DNA of 64,000 nucleotides, taken from Nocardioides ungokensis (GTDB taxonomy: Bacteria > Actinomycetota > Actinomycetes > Propionibacteriales > Nocardioidaceae). The position numbers and the translations under genes were made by a program. Location: the NCBI RefSeq assembly GCF_013466985.1, contig NZ_CP059164.1, positions 496,001 through 560,000 on the forward strand, written 5' to 3'. Each line of letters begins with the position of its first letter. The stretch's first letter is position 1. The notes beneath the pieces are model-generated. The model searched no databases. It saw only the letters and a list, made by a program, of their open reading frames with translations, and was not told the DNA's origin. Of the stretch, positions 1 through 9,416 are shown one piece after another.

Positions 1-947
1 CCGACTCCGGGTCGGTGAGCGTGGAGGTCGCGCTGAAGATGGTGCTGCAGTACCAGCGGGGCGTCGGGCACCCGGAGCGCACCCGGATGCTCACCGTCCG
101 CGGCGGCTACCACGGGGACACCTTCGGCTGCATGGGCGTCTGCGACCCGGTCGGCGGGATGCACTCGATGTTCGCCGACCTCCTGCCCCGGCAGGTCTTC
201 GCGCCCCGGCCGCCCGCCACGGAGGACGGCGTTGCCGCCTGGGCGGCGGCGTTCGAGGAAGTGGCCGCCGAGCACGCCCACGAGCTCGCCGGCATCGTCG
301 TCGAGCCGCTGCTGCAGGGTGCGGGCGGTATGTACGTCTACCCCGCCGCCTGCCTCACCGTGATGCGCGAGGTCGCCGACCGGCACGGCCTGGTGCTGGT
401 CCTCGACGAGATCGCCACCGGCTTCGGCCGGACCGGCACCTTCTTCGCCGCCGAGGCCGCCGGGGTGGTCCCCGACGTGCTGTGCGTGGGCAAGGCGCTC
501 ACGGGCGGCTACCTCACCCTGGCTGCCGTCCTGTGCACGCCCCGGATCGCGGCAGGCCTCTCCCACTCCGAGTCGGGCGTGCTGATGCACGGGCCGACGT
601 ACATGGGCAACCCGCTCGCCTGCGCCGTCGCGCTGGCGAGTCTCGACCTGCTCGCAACCGGCGCCTGGCGGGAGCAGGTGGCGCGGGTGAACGCCGGCCT
701 CGAGGCCGGCCTGGCGCCGCTGCGGCACCTTCCCGGGGTGGTCGACGTGCGCACCCTCGGCGCGGTCGGCGTCGTCCAGCTCGACCACCCGGTCGACGTC
801 GGCAAGGCCACCGAGGCGGCCCTCGGGCACGGCGTGTGGCTGCGCCCCTTCCGCGACCTGATCTACACGATGCCGCCGTACGTCACGAGCGACGAGGACG
901 TCGCCTCGATCTGTACGGCGATCGAGGCCGCGGCGGTGGTCGCATGA
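1..947 (+). CDS. bioA: Adenosylmethionine-8-amino-7-oxononanoate aminotransferase, C-terminal part (5' end outside window)
   Basis: The frame is open from the first bases, so the gene starts upstream of the window; about 315 residues are visible. BioA is a PLP enzyme that converts KAPA to DAPA in biotin synthesis, using S-adenosylmethionine as amino donor. The first visible residues [13 protein letters not shown] are the BioA signature around the substrate pocket. The sequence [14 protein letters not shown] holds the PLP-contacting Asp, and [13 protein letters not shown] carries the Schiff-base Lys. The stop codon overlaps the start of bioF (ATGA), so the two are translated from one message. 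Confidence 0.95.
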   Translation, partial: DSGSVSVEVALKMVLQYQRGVGHPERTRMLTVRGGYHGDTFGCMGVCDPVGGMHSMFADLLPRQVFAPRPPATEDGVAAWAAAFEEVAAEHAHELAGIVVEPLLQGAGGMYVYPAACLTVMREVADRHGLVLVLDEIATGFGRTGTFFAAEAAGVVPDVLCVGKALTGGYLTLAAVLCTPRIAAGLSHSESGVLMHGPTYMGNPLACAVALASLDLLATGAWREQVARVNAGLEAGLAPLRHLPGVVDVRTLGAVGVVQLDHPVDVGKATEAALGHGVWLRPFRDLIYTMPPYVTSDEDVASICTAIEAAAVVA

Positions 948-2080
948 CCGAGCCGATCGACGGCCGGTGGGGCGACTGGCTGCGCGACCAGGCCGACCAG
1001 CGCGAGCGCGACGGACTGCGCCGCACGCTGGTGCCCCGGCCCGCGGGCGACCGGGTCATCGACCTCGCCGGCAACGACTACCTCGGCCTCTCCCACCATC
1101 CGGCCGTCGTCGCCGCGGCGGCCGCCGCGGCACGCACCTGGGGCGCCGGTGCCCGGGCGTCGCGGCTCGTGACCGGCACCCTCCAGGTCCACGCCGACCT
1201 CGAGGCGGCGCTGGCGGCGTACCTGCGTCAGCCGGCCGCGCTGGTCCACTCGACCGGCTACCACGCCAACCTCTCGGTGGTGACGGCCCTCGCCGGGCGC
1301 GACTGTCGGGTGGTGTCCGACGCGCACGTCCATGCCTCGCTGGTCGACGCCGTGCGCCTGTCACGCGCCGGGCTGACCGTCGTCCCGCACAACGACGTGG
1401 CCGCCGTCCGATCGGCGCTCGTGGCCGCCGGGGACCGGCGCACGCTGGTGCTCGCCGAGTCGGTCTACTCGGTGCTCGGCGACCGGGCGCCGCTCGTCGA
1501 GCTCGCCGCGGTCTGCGAGGAGCACGACGCCCTCCTGGTGGTCGACGAGGCGCACGGCCTGGGGGTCCACGGGCCGGGGATCGTCGCCGAGCTCGGCCTG
1601 GCCGGGCTGCCGCACGTCGTCGTGACCGCCACCTTGTCGAAGGCGCTGGGCAGCCAGGGCGGCGCCGTGCTCGGCCCGCAGGCGCTGGTCGAGCACCTGG
1701 TCAACCGGGCCAGGCCCTTCATCTTCGACACCGGGCTGGCGCCCACGTCGGCCGCGGCCGCCCTGGCCGCACTCGGGGAGCTGCGCGCCCACCCCGAGAT
1801 GCCCGCGCTGATCCGCGCTCGGGTGACCGACCTCGCCGGCGCGCTGGGGGTCGAACCGTCGGCGGGTGCGGTGCTCTCGGTGCCGATGCCCTCACCCCGG
1901 GTGGCTGTCGCCGCCCAGGCGGCGGCCCTCGCGCAGGGTGTCCGCGTCGGCTGCTTCCGGCCGCCCTCGGTGCCCGACGGGATCTCGCGGCTGCGGATCA
2001 CGGCAGGTGCGGGCGTGCGGGCGGAGGACTGGTCGCGGGCCACCGAGGTGCTGGTGGCGGTCGTGAAGGAGCACGCGTGA
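944..2080 (+). CDS. bioF: 8-amino-7-oxononanoate synthase
   Basis: A 378-residue alpha-oxoamine synthase that condenses pimeloyl-ACP or pimeloyl-CoA with L-alanine to give KAPA, the step before BioA. The ATG at 944 overlaps the bioA stop and gives the N-terminus [13 protein letters not shown]. Family landmarks are [15 protein letters not shown] near residue 45, the [15 protein letters not shown]-ring Asp/His region, and [12 protein letters not shown] with the Schiff-base Lys. Length is normal for BioF. It overlaps bioD by 4 nt (GTGA), so bioA-bioF-bioD form one operon. No bioB is in the window. Confidence 0.95.
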   Translation: MTEPIDGRWGDWLRDQADQRERDGLRRTLVPRPAGDRVIDLAGNDYLGLSHHPAVVAAAAAAARTWGAGARASRLVTGTLQVHADLEAALAAYLRQPAALVHSTGYHANLSVVTALAGRDCRVVSDAHVHASLVDAVRLSRAGLTVVPHNDVAAVRSALVAAGDRRTLVLAESVYSVLGDRAPLVELAAVCEEHDALLVVDEAHGLGVHGPGIVAELGLAGLPHVVVTATLSKALGSQGGAVLGPQALVEHLVNRARPFIFDTGLAPTSAAAALAALGELRAHPEMPALIRARVTDLAGALGVEPSAGAVLSVPMPSPRVAVAAQAAALAQGVRVGCFRPPSVPDGISRLRITAGAGVRAEDWSRATEVLVAVVKEHA

Positions 2081-2763
2081 GCAGCCAGCGGCTGCGTCGG
2101 GTCGTGGTCGTCACCGGGACCTCCACGGGGGTCGGCAAGACCGTCGCCACGGCGGCGCTCACCGCACGCGCGGCGGCCGCCGGCGAGACGGTGGTGGTCG
2201 TGAAGCCGGTGCAGACCGGCGTCGCGGACGGGGACTCCGACGCCGGGGAGGTGCACCGGCTCACCGGCTGCGCGGTGCAGGAGCTCACCGCCCTCGACGA
2301 GCCGCTCGCGCCGGAGACCGCGGCCCGCCGCGCGGGCCTGCGGCTGCCGCCGGTCGCGGAGTACGCCGACCGGGTGCGGGTGCTCTCGGAGTTCCACGAC
2401 ACGGTCGTGGTCGAGGGGGCCGGCGGCCTGTTGGTGCGGCTGGACACCGACGGAGGGACCCTGCTCGACCTCGCCGCCGAGCTGGCCGAGACCGTGACGA
2501 CCGAGGTGGTGGTCGTGGTGGGCGCCGGCCTCGGCACGCTCAACCACGCCGAGCTGACGGTCGGGGCCCTGCGCAGCCGGGGCCTGGAGCCGGCCGGGCT
2601 GGTGATCGGCTCCTGGCCGGCCGAGCCGGGCCTGGCCGAGCGGTGCAACGTCGAGGATCTGCCGCGGGTGACCGGAGTGCCCGTGATCGCCACCCTCCCC
2701 GCGGGGGCGAGCGCCCTGGACCGGGAGGCGTTCGGGGCAGCGTCGCCTGGCTGGTTCGCCTGA
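2077..2763 (+). CDS. bioD: Dethiobiotin synthetase
   Basis: A 228-residue ATP-dependent carboxylase that closes the ureido ring of DAPA to make dethiobiotin. The start is the GTG at 2077, which overlaps the bioF stop by 4 nt. The P-loop GTSTGVGKT lies at about residues 14-22, the switch region VKPVQTG follows, and VEGAGGLLVRL is the second nucleotide-binding motif. All match BioD of usual length. A hairpin directly downstream probably ends the bio operon. Confidence 0.95.
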   Translation: MSSQRLRRVVVVTGTSTGVGKTVATAALTARAAAAGETVVVVKPVQTGVADGDSDAGEVHRLTGCAVQELTALDEPLAPETAARRAGLRLPPVAEYADRVRVLSEFHDTVVVEGAGGLLVRLDTDGGTLLDLAAELAETVTTEVVVVVGAGLGTLNHAELTVGALRSRGLEPAGLVIGSWPAEPGLAERCNVEDLPRVTGVPVIATLPAGASALDREAFGAASPGWFA

Positions 2764-2773
2764 ACCACGGGGT

Positions 2774-2805
2774 GCCGGCTCATCCCGTCGGGGTGAGGGA
2801 CCGGC
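2774..2805 (+). terminator. Hairpin after bioD
   Basis: GCCGG plus CTCATCCC pairs with GGGGTGAG plus CCGGC around a 3-nt loop, with a 3-nt bulge and one G-U pair. It starts 10 nt after the bioD stop. There is no T-run, as is common for terminators in high-GC actinobacteria. Confidence 0.5.
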
Positions 2806-2865
2806 GGGCGGGCAGCGGGTAGACAGGGCACCACCACGCCCCGAGCCGCACCGAGGAGAGATCGC

Positions 2866-3543
2866 ATGCAGGTCGACATCCACTCAGGCCCCTCCTTCGC
2901 CCTCGGCGAGATCACCGTGCCGGCCGGGGGAGCCGTCCGGGTGGAAGCCGGCGCCATGGCGCTGACCCGCGGCGACATCCGGATGGCCACGTCCACGCGC
3001 GGCGGGTTCATGAAGGGCCTGCGCCGGTCGCTGGGCGGCGAGAGCTTCTTCGTCAACGACTTCAGCTCCGAGAAGGGTGGCCTCGTCGGCGTGGCCGCGG
3101 TCCTGCCGGGCGACATGACGCTGGTCCCGCTCGACGGCACGGGCACCGTGATGGTGCAGTCCGGCTCCTGGACGGCCTCCGACCCGGGGGTCGACGTCGA
3201 CTCCAAGTGGGGCGGGGGCAAGTCGTTCTTCAGCGGGGAGGGACTGGTGCTGCTGCGGTGCACCGGGTCGGGTGACCTGCTGGTGTCGAGCTACGGCGCG
3301 ATCCGGCGGCTCGACCTCGTGGCCGATGAGGTGCTCACCCTCGACACCGGCCACGTCGTCGCCTTCGACGGCTCGGTGCAGTACGCCGTCCGCAAGGCCG
3401 GCAGCTGGAAGTCCACGATCCTGGGCGGCGAGGGTCTCGTCACCGACTTCACCGGTCCCGGGCGGGTGTGGTTCCAGACCCGCAACACCTCGGAGCTCGT
3501 CGACTGGATGATCTCGAAGATGCCCGCCCAGCGGAGCAGCTGA
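2866..3543 (+). CDS. AIM24-family (TIGR00266-type) protein
   Basis: A 225-residue soluble beta-rich protein with the repeated glycine-rich pattern of the AIM24/TIGR00266 family: VEAGAMALTRGDIRM near the N-terminus, GGESFFVNDFSS in the middle and FTGPGRVWFQTRN near the C-terminus. The family folds as a TRAP-like beta barrel; its biochemical role in bacteria is not known to me. The start ATG has a strong ribosome-binding site (GAGGAGA, 7 nt away). It is monocistronic and convergent with the membrane-protein gene on the other strand. Confidence 0.8.
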   Translation: MQVDIHSGPSFALGEITVPAGGAVRVEAGAMALTRGDIRMATSTRGGFMKGLRRSLGGESFFVNDFSSEKGGLVGVAAVLPGDMTLVPLDGTGTVMVQSGSWTASDPGVDVDSKWGGGKSFFSGEGLVLLRCTGSGDLLVSSYGAIRRLDLVADEVLTLDTGHVVAFDGSVQYAVRKAGSWKSTILGGEGLVTDFTGPGRVWFQTRNTSELVDWMISKMPAQRSS

Positions 3544-3583
3544 CCGGCCCGGACGACGACCGGTCGCCGACGTCATCGCGGGG

Positions 3584-4204
3584 TCACGGCGGCAGGATGT
3601 TGATCACCCGCGAGAGCACGAGCCCGATCACGCACAGCGAGATCACCGACTGGACCGCCATCAGCCCCTTGACCCGGTGGGTGAGCGGCATCGTGTCGGT
3701 GGGGCTGAACGCGACCACGTTGGTGAACGCGACGTACAGGTGGTCGGGGAAGCGCGGCTGCCAGTCCGGCGGACCGAGCCCCTCGGTCCCGGTCTGGGGG
3801 AACTGGAAGTCGGGGTAGACCCGGATGCCGGCGGCTCGGCCGGCGGGCCCGCCCCCGTCGATCTGCCAGTAGAAGAGCCCGAAGGTGACGACGTTGGCGG
3901 CGAGCACCAGGGCGGCTCCGATGACAAGCTGCGTGACGGTGGCCGGTGACTCGCCGTGCGGGGTGGGACGCATGATCACGATCACCAGGCGGGCGGCCCC
4001 CGCGGTGTTCGCGGCGATCAGCACGCCGCTCAGGCACAGCACCAGCGGGCGCGCGGCCCGCGGGACGGGACCCGGCTTCGCGGCCACGATGAGAAGCACC
4101 ACGACCACGGTCCCCTCGATCGCGGGCACCACGAGCGGCGGCCCCTCCCGCATGCTCGCCGGCACCAGGACCTGCGGCAGGATCACGAGGACCAGCGCGA
4201 CCAA
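3584..4204 (-). CDS. Multi-pass membrane protein of unknown function
   Basis: About 206 residues with four or five hydrophobic segments. The C-terminal part has the pattern YPDFQFPQ, then DHLYVAFTNVVAFSPTDTMPL, then a last helix ending VLSRVINILPP. This looks like a conserved actinobacterial membrane family, but I cannot name it. The start is uncertain. The only in-frame standard start is a TTG at 4204, inside the first membrane helix. The frame stays open upstream to a CTG at 4261 that overlaps the stop of the preceding gene and would give a more natural N-terminus (LSRDDAPATG). It is probably translationally coupled to that gene. Confidence 0.65.
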   Translation of the reverse strand: MVALVLVILPQVLVPASMREGPPLVVPAIEGTVVVVLLIVAAKPGPVPRAARPLVLCLSGVLIAANTAGAARLVIVIMRPTPHGESPATVTQLVIGAALVLAANVVTFGLFYWQIDGGGPAGRAAGIRVYPDFQFPQTGTEGLGPPDWQPRFPDHLYVAFTNVVAFSPTDTMPLTHRVKGLMAVQSVISLCVIGLVLSRVINILPP

Positions 4205-4257
4205 GGGCCAGGCGTAGCTCTCCTGCGCCGGCCCGGTCGCGGGGGCGTCGTCCCGGC

Positions 4258-5010
4258 TCAGCGGGAGACCTCGGCGTCGTCCCGCGCGCGGGCCAGAACC
4301 TCACCCACGCGCAGGCGGAAGGTCCGCCACCGTCGTTCGTTGCCGTGGACGAGCCCCGCCGACTCGCTGCAGAGATCGGCGGCGTGGGAGATCATCTCGG
4401 CGGCCGAGTAGAGCAGTCCGGCCGAGACGCGGCCGGCGGCCAGGTCGGCGCGCAACGCCGCGGGGCTGAAGTCGACGTGCTCGAGGAGGTCCGCGGCGCG
4501 GTCGAGGACGCGGGCCGTCACCGTGTTCATGGTCGCGGCCTGCCAGTCGTTGGCGATGATGCGGTGCCGCTCTCCGAGCATGTCGGCCAGGCCGTCGACC
4601 TCCACGAGGGTCGCCGCCATCGCCCACGACGACTCCATGGCCTTGGCCAGCCACTCGCCGATGCCGCGCTGGTCGTCGGCCGCGTTTCGTAGGTCGCGGA
4701 TGATCGGGGTCAGCTCGGCCGGGCGGCCCTCACCCTCGAGGAACAGCATGCCGTCGAGCTGCACCGCAGCGGGGCTGTTGAGGTCCTCGGCGCCCTCGTA
4801 GGGACTGAGGACCGCGCGTGTGGACGGCTCGGCCGTCGACCACCGGTCCGCCAGGGCCAGCAGCGTCCGGGCATGTCGCTGCAGGGTGACGGCGAACTCG
4901 CGGGGTGAGGAGGCGTAGAACTCCTCGTGCTCGCGGTGGAACCTGGTCAGGTTCATCATCGCCCCGAGCAGCGCGTCCTGGCCGTCGGTGCCGTGCTGCT
5001 CCGGTGTCAT
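4258..5010 (-). CDS. Hypothetical soluble alpha-helical protein
   Basis: A 250-residue protein rich in Ala, Leu, Glu and Arg, with no signal peptide, membrane segment or motif I recognise. It reads as a bundle of amphipathic helices (for example LTRFHREHEEFYASSPREF and VTARVLDRAADLLEHVDF). The coding frame is clear: strong GC third-position bias, start ATG at 5010 preceded by a G-rich stretch. It is followed with almost no gap by the membrane-protein gene at 3584-4204, so the two probably form an operon. I assign no function. Confidence 0.7.
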   Translation of the reverse strand: MTPEQHGTDGQDALLGAMMNLTRFHREHEEFYASSPREFAVTLQRHARTLLALADRWSTAEPSTRAVLSPYEGAEDLNSPAAVQLDGMLFLEGEGRPAELTPIIRDLRNAADDQRGIGEWLAKAMESSWAMAATLVEVDGLADMLGERHRIIANDWQAATMNTVTARVLDRAADLLEHVDFSPAALRADLAAGRVSAGLLYSAAEMISHAADLCSESAGLVHGNERRWRTFRLRVGEVLARARDDAEVSR

Positions 5011-5094
5011 GGTGCCCCCTGGTGTCGAGGCGGCGGCGGTACGCCGTCGCTGCCAGCGTCACCGTGCGGCGCCCGCCTCCAGAAGGGCAGAAGG

Positions 5095-6414
5095 TCACCG
5101 ACGCCCGGGTGCCATCGCCCCGACCTCGGCGCGCGCCGGCTCGGGCTCGGCCGGCGTCCGCGGGCCCGCGGCCCGGCGCAGGCGACGCTGTTGCGAGCCG
5201 GCGAGCACCACGGCGAAGACGGTCGCGGCGACGGTGACGGTGAACGCCGCGGTGTGGCCGTGGGTGTCGGCGAGCCGGCCCGCGATGCTCGACCCGAGCG
5301 CGTAGCCGACCCCGGTGGCGCTGGCCAGGACGGTCATGGCGGCGCCGACCCGGGCCGAGGGCACGATCCGCTCGCCCAGGGTGAAGACGCCGATCATGTA
5401 CGGCGCGACCGCGAAGCCGAGCGCGAAGACCGTGGCTGTCAGTCCGACCAGCCCGTCCGCCAGGAGCAGCGGGAGGGACAGCAGCAGCAGCGCGACCGCC
5501 GAGACGAGGACCCGCCGCTCGTGGCCGATCCGCGCCGGCACGAATGCGGTGCCGATGCCGGCGGCGGCGCTGCCCACGCCGAGCATGGCGTGGACGAGGC
5601 CGGCCGCACCGGGCTGGCCGACGCCGGTGGCCAGCACCGTGGCGCCGGTCTGGGTGGCGCCGAAGAGCGCGCCGATGGCCAGCTGGGCCAGGACCAGCAC
5701 CACGAAGGCGACGGTCAGCAGCCGGCCAGCCGTCGCCCCGACCGCCCGGCCGGCGGCGTGGCGGCCAGACGGGTGCAGGGCGAAGGCCGAGCCGAAGACC
5801 GCGAGCAGCGCCGCCGCCGCGAGCAGGCCCCCCGACGGGGAGACGGCGACGGCGCCGAGGCCGATCAGGGCGGGACCGACGGCGAACGATGCCTCGTCGG
5901 CAGCTCCCTCGTAGGAGAAGGCGGCGTCGACCAGGCGGCGCTGGTGCTCCCCGGTGCCGGCGGTGAGCGGGCGCCAGCGCACCCGGGCGAGCGGGCCTAT
6001 CTGCGGGAGCGCGAGCCCGGCCAGCCCGGCCGTGGCGACCAGGACGACGCTGGAGGCGTGCAGGTGCACCAGCAGCACCAGGGTGGCCAGGGCCGCCGCA
6101 CCTGCCAGGGACTGCGCCAGCACGATCGGCCGCTGGCCGAGTCGGTCAGCCAGGGTGCCTGCGACGGGTGCGCTCACGGCGTTGGCGACCGCCAGCGCAC
6201 CGGCGGCGAGCCCGCCCTCGGCGTACCGGCCGGTGGCGGTCGAGACGAGCAGGAGGGTGCCGAGCTGGCTCATCGCCAGCGGCAGCCGGCCGAGGAACGC
6301 GGTGACGACGTACGCCGGTCCGGCGAGCTCGAGCAGGCGTCGGTAGGAGGAGAGAGGGACACGGGTGGGGGGCCTTCCGGGTGCGTCGGTACGACGCGCC
6401 GAACCCACCTCCAA
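5095..6414 (-). CDS. Major facilitator superfamily transporter
   Basis: A 439-residue protein with about 12 hydrophobic segments in two halves. The loop between helices 2 and 3 carries the MFS A-like motif (GTLADRLGQRPIV), and a related loop (GRLADTHGHTAAF) appears in the second half. This pattern fits a drug/proton antiporter or other small-molecule exporter; the substrate cannot be read from sequence. The start is either TTG 6414 or GTG 6408. A TAGAAT -10 box at 6441-6446 lies just upstream and uses the stop codon of the preceding DUF421 gene. Confidence 0.85.
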   Translation of the reverse strand: MEVGSARRTDAPGRPPTRVPLSSYRRLLELAGPAYVVTAFLGRLPLAMSQLGTLLLVSTATGRYAEGGLAAGALAVANAVSAPVAGTLADRLGQRPIVLAQSLAGAAALATLVLLVHLHASSVVLVATAGLAGLALPQIGPLARVRWRPLTAGTGEHQRRLVDAAFSYEGAADEASFAVGPALIGLGAVAVSPSGGLLAAAALLAVFGSAFALHPSGRHAAGRAVGATAGRLLTVAFVVLVLAQLAIGALFGATQTGATVLATGVGQPGAAGLVHAMLGVGSAAAGIGTAFVPARIGHERRVLVSAVALLLLSLPLLLADGLVGLTATVFALGFAVAPYMIGVFTLGERIVPSARVGAAMTVLASATGVGYALGSSIAGRLADTHGHTAAFTVTVAATVFAVVLAGSQQRRLRRAAGPRTPAEPEPARAEVGAMAPGRR

Positions 6415-6440
6415 GACGCGTGAAACCCTCTGCGGTAAAG

Positions 6441-6446
6441 ATTCTA
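6441..6446 (-). promoter_or_regulatory. -10 box of the MFS gene, built on the DUF421 stop codon
   Basis: TAGAAT reads on the minus strand. Its first three bases are the TAG stop of the DUF421 gene. The expected start site near 6434 leaves a short leader before the TTG at 6414. Confidence 0.5.
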
Positions 6447-6983
6447 GGGCTCCTGGGAGCCCTCCGGGAACTCGTCGACGTCGAGGTCCGCGACAAGCCA
6501 GCCGTCGACCGGCTGCGCGGCGCGCAGGACGCTGATGTCACCGGTGCGCTCGAGCACCGCGCGGTCGACCTCGGCGAGCGAGGCGACGCCGGCGAGGCGG
6601 AGCTGCTGACGCAGCTCGTCGTGGGAGACCCTCGCCCCCGCCAGGTTGTCGTGGAGCAGGCGTCCGTGCTGCACCAGGACGACGGGCGCCGGGTGCAGCC
6701 ACCGGTCGATACCGCTGCGGCGGAGCAGCGACAGCAGTCGCTGCATCAGCATCAGGGTCACCAGGGCGATCACGCCGGTGGCCAGCGTGGGCACCGCCAG
6801 CAGCGCGGTGCGCCCGATGATCGCGCCGAGGGCCATCACGCAGGCGAGGTCGGGGACCGACAGGGTCGTCAGCGTGCGCTGCCCGGCCAGCCGCACCAGC
6901 ACCAGGAAGACGAGGTAGACCACGACGGTGGCGACGACGACCTGGAGCGCCGTCGCCGGCGTGGTGGTCAGCTCGTCGAACAT
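6444..6983 (-). CDS. DUF421 / YetF-type membrane protein
   Basis: A 179-residue protein with about three N-terminal membrane helices and a soluble C-terminal domain. The stretch VRLAGQRTLTTLSVPDLACVMALG matches the start of the DUF421 family, and the later soluble part (DNLAGARVSHDELRQQL) is the second conserved region. The role of the family is poorly known; Bacillus YetF-like proteins are linked to spores and membranes. The ATG at 6983 has an AGGAG site 4-8 nt upstream. The gap to the bacteriophytochrome gene upstream is only 37 nt on the same strand, so co-transcription with the light-sensing gene is likely. Confidence 0.8.
   Translation of the reverse strand: MFDELTTTPATALQVVVATVVVYLVFLVLVRLAGQRTLTTLSVPDLACVMALGAIIGRTALLAVPTLATGVIALVTLMLMQRLLSLLRRSGIDRWLHPAPVVLVQHGRLLHDNLAGARVSHDELRQQLRLAGVASLAEVDRAVLERTGDISVLRAAQPVDGWLVADLDVDEFPEGSQEP
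6446..6463 (-). terminator. Intrinsic terminator overlapping the end of the DUF421 gene
   Basis: AGGGCTCC-TG-GGAGCCCT is a perfect 8-bp hairpin formed by the last codons of the DUF421 gene. On the minus strand it is followed by AATCTTT, a short T-rich tail unusual for this GC level. Confidence 0.6.
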
Positions 6984-7020
6984 GTGGCTCCTCTCCCGGC
7001 GAGACGGTTCGGCGGAAGGG

Positions 7021-9276
7021 TCAGTGGACGGTCAGCGCCAGGACGGTGGTGTCGTCGTCACCCTGCCCCGGCACGGCGTCGAGGATGCGGTCGACCCAGT
7101 GCTCGAGGTCCCCCTGCGACGGGCCGCTGCCGGCCACGTCGGCCAGCATGCGGAGGTTGTCGAAGAGGTCGGTGCCGCGACGCTCGACGAGCCCGTCGGT
7201 GTAGAGCAGCAGGGTCGTGCCCGACGGGACGGTGACCCGGCTGGGCGTGGCCTTGCCGGCGCCGAGGCCCAGGACCGGTCGCGCGGTCGGCTGCGCCGAC
7301 AGCGTGGGGTCGGAGGACAGCACCAGCGGCGGCGGGTGGCCTGCGCTGGCCATCTCGAGCTCGCGGGTGGCCCGGTTGATCGTCACGACCAGCGCGGAGG
7401 CGATCTGGTCCCCGAGCAGCTCGGCCATGAACAGGTCGAGCTGGTCGAGGCTGGCGCCCGGGGGAGTGCCGGCGAAGAGGTAGGCCCGCAGGGCCGCGCG
7501 CACCTGGGTCATGGCGGCCACGGCGGAGACCCCGTGCCCGGCGACGTCGCCGATGACGAAGGCGACGCGGTCGCCGTCGAGCTCCAGCCAGTCCCACCAG
7601 TCGCCCCCGAGCTGGTAGGACTCCGCGGTGGTGTAGCGCACCGCCACGTCGACCCCGTCGAGGTCCGGGGTGCCGTCGAGCAGCACGCTGCGCTGCAGCG
7701 ACTCCGCCACCTCGATCTGGTCGCGCGAGCGCTTGAGGAGCAGGCCGTTGACCTGGCTGCGCAGCTGCTGGGCCGCCCGGCCGTGCTCGGGCTGCCACGG
7801 CCGGCTGCGGCCGCGCACGATCTCGCGCCACTTGTCGAACGACTTGCGCGGCGAGAGCCGGACCGCCGGTCCCTCGGTGGTGGCCAGATGCTTGTTGCGG
7901 GGGTCGCCACCCCAGTCGACGGTCTGCTCCAGCTCCGGGCGGAACCAGATCATCCAGCGGTCTGGCAGCGTCCCGATCACGAGCGCGCCCGCGGGCAGAC
8001 CGCGGTACGACGCGAGCCGCTCGTCGAGCTCGCTGACGTGGTCGCTGAAGCCCAACGAGCCGTCCTCGGGCCCGAGCAGGGCATGGGCGACGTACGCAGC
8101 GGCTTCGGGGGGCGGCACGTCACCGACGCTGCGAATGATCCCGTCGTAGCGCATCGAGATGCCGGTGGCGCCCATCAGGTCCATGATCTCGGGGTCGTCG
8201 AGCAGGGCGTCGAGGGCGGATGCCGACGACGCCGCCACCCGGCCGACGACCCGGCCCAGCATCGACCTCGTCAGCAGGTCCTCCTCGCGCGCGTCGGAGC
8301 GCAGGCGCTCGGCGATCTGCTGGGAGGCCACCTGCCCGAGGAACTCGGCCGCAGCCCTGGCGTCCTGGCTCGGCCGGTGGGGACCCGAGTAGTGGTGGCA
8401 GGCGATCAGGCCCCACAGCTCCCCGTCGATGACCAGGGAGATCGACATCGACGCGGTGACGCCCATGTTGTGGAGGTACTCGAGGTGGATGGGGGAGACG
8501 CTGCGCAGCGTCGAGAGGGAGAGGTCCAGCGGGGCGCCGGTACCGGGGTCGAGCACGGGCTGGAGCGGGACCGGCGCGTAGTCGACGTCGGCGATCAGGC
8601 GGGTCCAGTTGACGGTGTAGAGCCGGCGGGCCTGGGCCGGGATGTCGGCGGCGGGGTAGTGCAGGCCGAGGAACGGGTTGAGGTCCTCGCGTCGCTCCTC
8701 GGCGATGACCTCGCCGTTCCAGTCCCGGTCGAACCGGTAGACCATGACCCGGTCGAACTCTGTGAGCGCGGCGACCTCGTGGGCGAGGCGAGTGGCCAGG
8801 CCGAGCGTCGTGGTCTCGTCCGCGAGCCTGCCCATGGCACCGCGCGCCGACTGGTAGCTCAGCATCACCGAACGGGGGCGGCCCAGGGTCTCGATCTCCA
8901 CCACCAGGCGGTGGCCGGAGGTGTGGAGGCTGATGTCGACCTCCTCGCCGCCCAGCGTGCCGGTGACCGATGCGGGGAGCCGCACGATCAGCGGCTCGCG
9001 GAAGGTCTGGTCGGCGGCTCGGCGGTGCACCTCGGCGGCGGCGTCGTCGCCGATGAACGCGGAGAGGGGACTGCCCACGGCCTCGGCGAGGGCGACGCCG
9101 GTCATCGCCTCGCAGTTGGCGGAGGCGATGGCCACCTCGAGAGTGCCCGGATCAACCGCGAGCAGCACGCCGTGCGGCTGGACGGCCCCCGGGATGTGGA
9201 TGGGCTCGTCCTCGCAGTTCTGCAGGTCGACAGCGCCGTAGGCGGGCGTGTGTCGTACGTCGGGACTGTCGACCAT
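7021..9276 (-). CDS. Bacteriophytochrome with PP2C/SpoIIE phosphatase output domain
   Basis: A 751-residue photosensor-phosphatase. PAS domain about 20-125, with Cys21 in NCEDEPIHIPG aligning with the bilin-binding Cys of Deinococcus-type bacteriophytochromes. GAF domain about 150-320, with PAADIPAQARRLY (Asp212) and a CHHYSGPH stretch around the chromophore His. PHY domain about 330-505, with the tongue motif PRKSF at 476-480. A short helical linker leads to a PP2C domain (525-751) with GGDWWD, GDVAGHG, SAGHPPP, LLLYTDGLVE and DDDTTVL, so the metal-binding Asp residues are present. There is no histidine kinase domain. Expected role: red/far-red light controls removal of phosphate from a STAS protein. 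I chose ATG 9276 because GGAAGG lies 6-11 nt upstream; a longer frame exists but lacks family sequence. Confidence 0.9.
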   Translation of the reverse strand: MVDSPDVRHTPAYGAVDLQNCEDEPIHIPGAVQPHGVLLAVDPGTLEVAIASANCEAMTGVALAEAVGSPLSAFIGDDAAAEVHRRAADQTFREPLIVRLPASVTGTLGGEEVDISLHTSGHRLVVEIETLGRPRSVMLSYQSARGAMGRLADETTTLGLATRLAHEVAALTEFDRVMVYRFDRDWNGEVIAEERREDLNPFLGLHYPAADIPAQARRLYTVNWTRLIADVDYAPVPLQPVLDPGTGAPLDLSLSTLRSVSPIHLEYLHNMGVTASMSISLVIDGELWGLIACHHYSGPHRPSQDARAAAEFLGQVASQQIAERLRSDAREEDLLTRSMLGRVVGRVAASSASALDALLDDPEIMDLMGATGISMRYDGIIRSVGDVPPPEAAAYVAHALLGPEDGSLGFSDHVSELDERLASYRGLPAGALVIGTLPDRWMIWFRPELEQTVDWGGDPRNKHLATTEGPAVRLSPRKSFDKWREIVRGRSRPWQPEHGRAAQQLRSQVNGLLLKRSRDQIEVAESLQRSVLLDGTPDLDGVDVAVRYTTAESYQLGGDWWDWLELDGDRVAFVIGDVAGHGVSAVAAMTQVRAALRAYLFAGTPPGASLDQLDLFMAELLGDQIASALVVTINRATRELEMASAGHPPPLVLSSDPTLSAQPTARPVLGLGAGKATPSRVTVPSGTTLLLYTDGLVERRGTDLFDNLRMLADVAGSGPSQGDLEHWVDRILDAVPGQGDDDTTVLALTVH

Positions 9277-9325
9277 GGAACCTTCCGCGGCGGGTGCCGG
9301 CTTCCTTCGGCCGGACGATCGCGCC

Positions 9326-9331
9326 AGCCTA
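9326..9331 (-). promoter_or_regulatory. -10 box of the bacteriophytochrome gene
   Basis: TAGGCT on the minus strand, predicting a start site near 9319 and a leader of about 43 nt before ATG 9276. The divergent STAS gene has the same hexamer. No clear -35 element is visible. Confidence 0.45.
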
Positions 9332-9404
9332 TCCCTCGCGGGACTCCGCTGGATTGGGTTGCCCTCACCTCTAGGGGTGGTAGGGGCCGAGAGGGGAGTG
9401 CCCC

Positions 9405-9410
9405 TAGGCT
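9405..9410 (+). promoter_or_regulatory. -10 box of a leaderless STAS gene
   Basis: TAGGCT followed by exactly 6 nt and then the GTG start at 9417, the spacing of a leaderless mRNA. Confidence 0.6.
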
Positions 9411-9416
9411 GGGCCG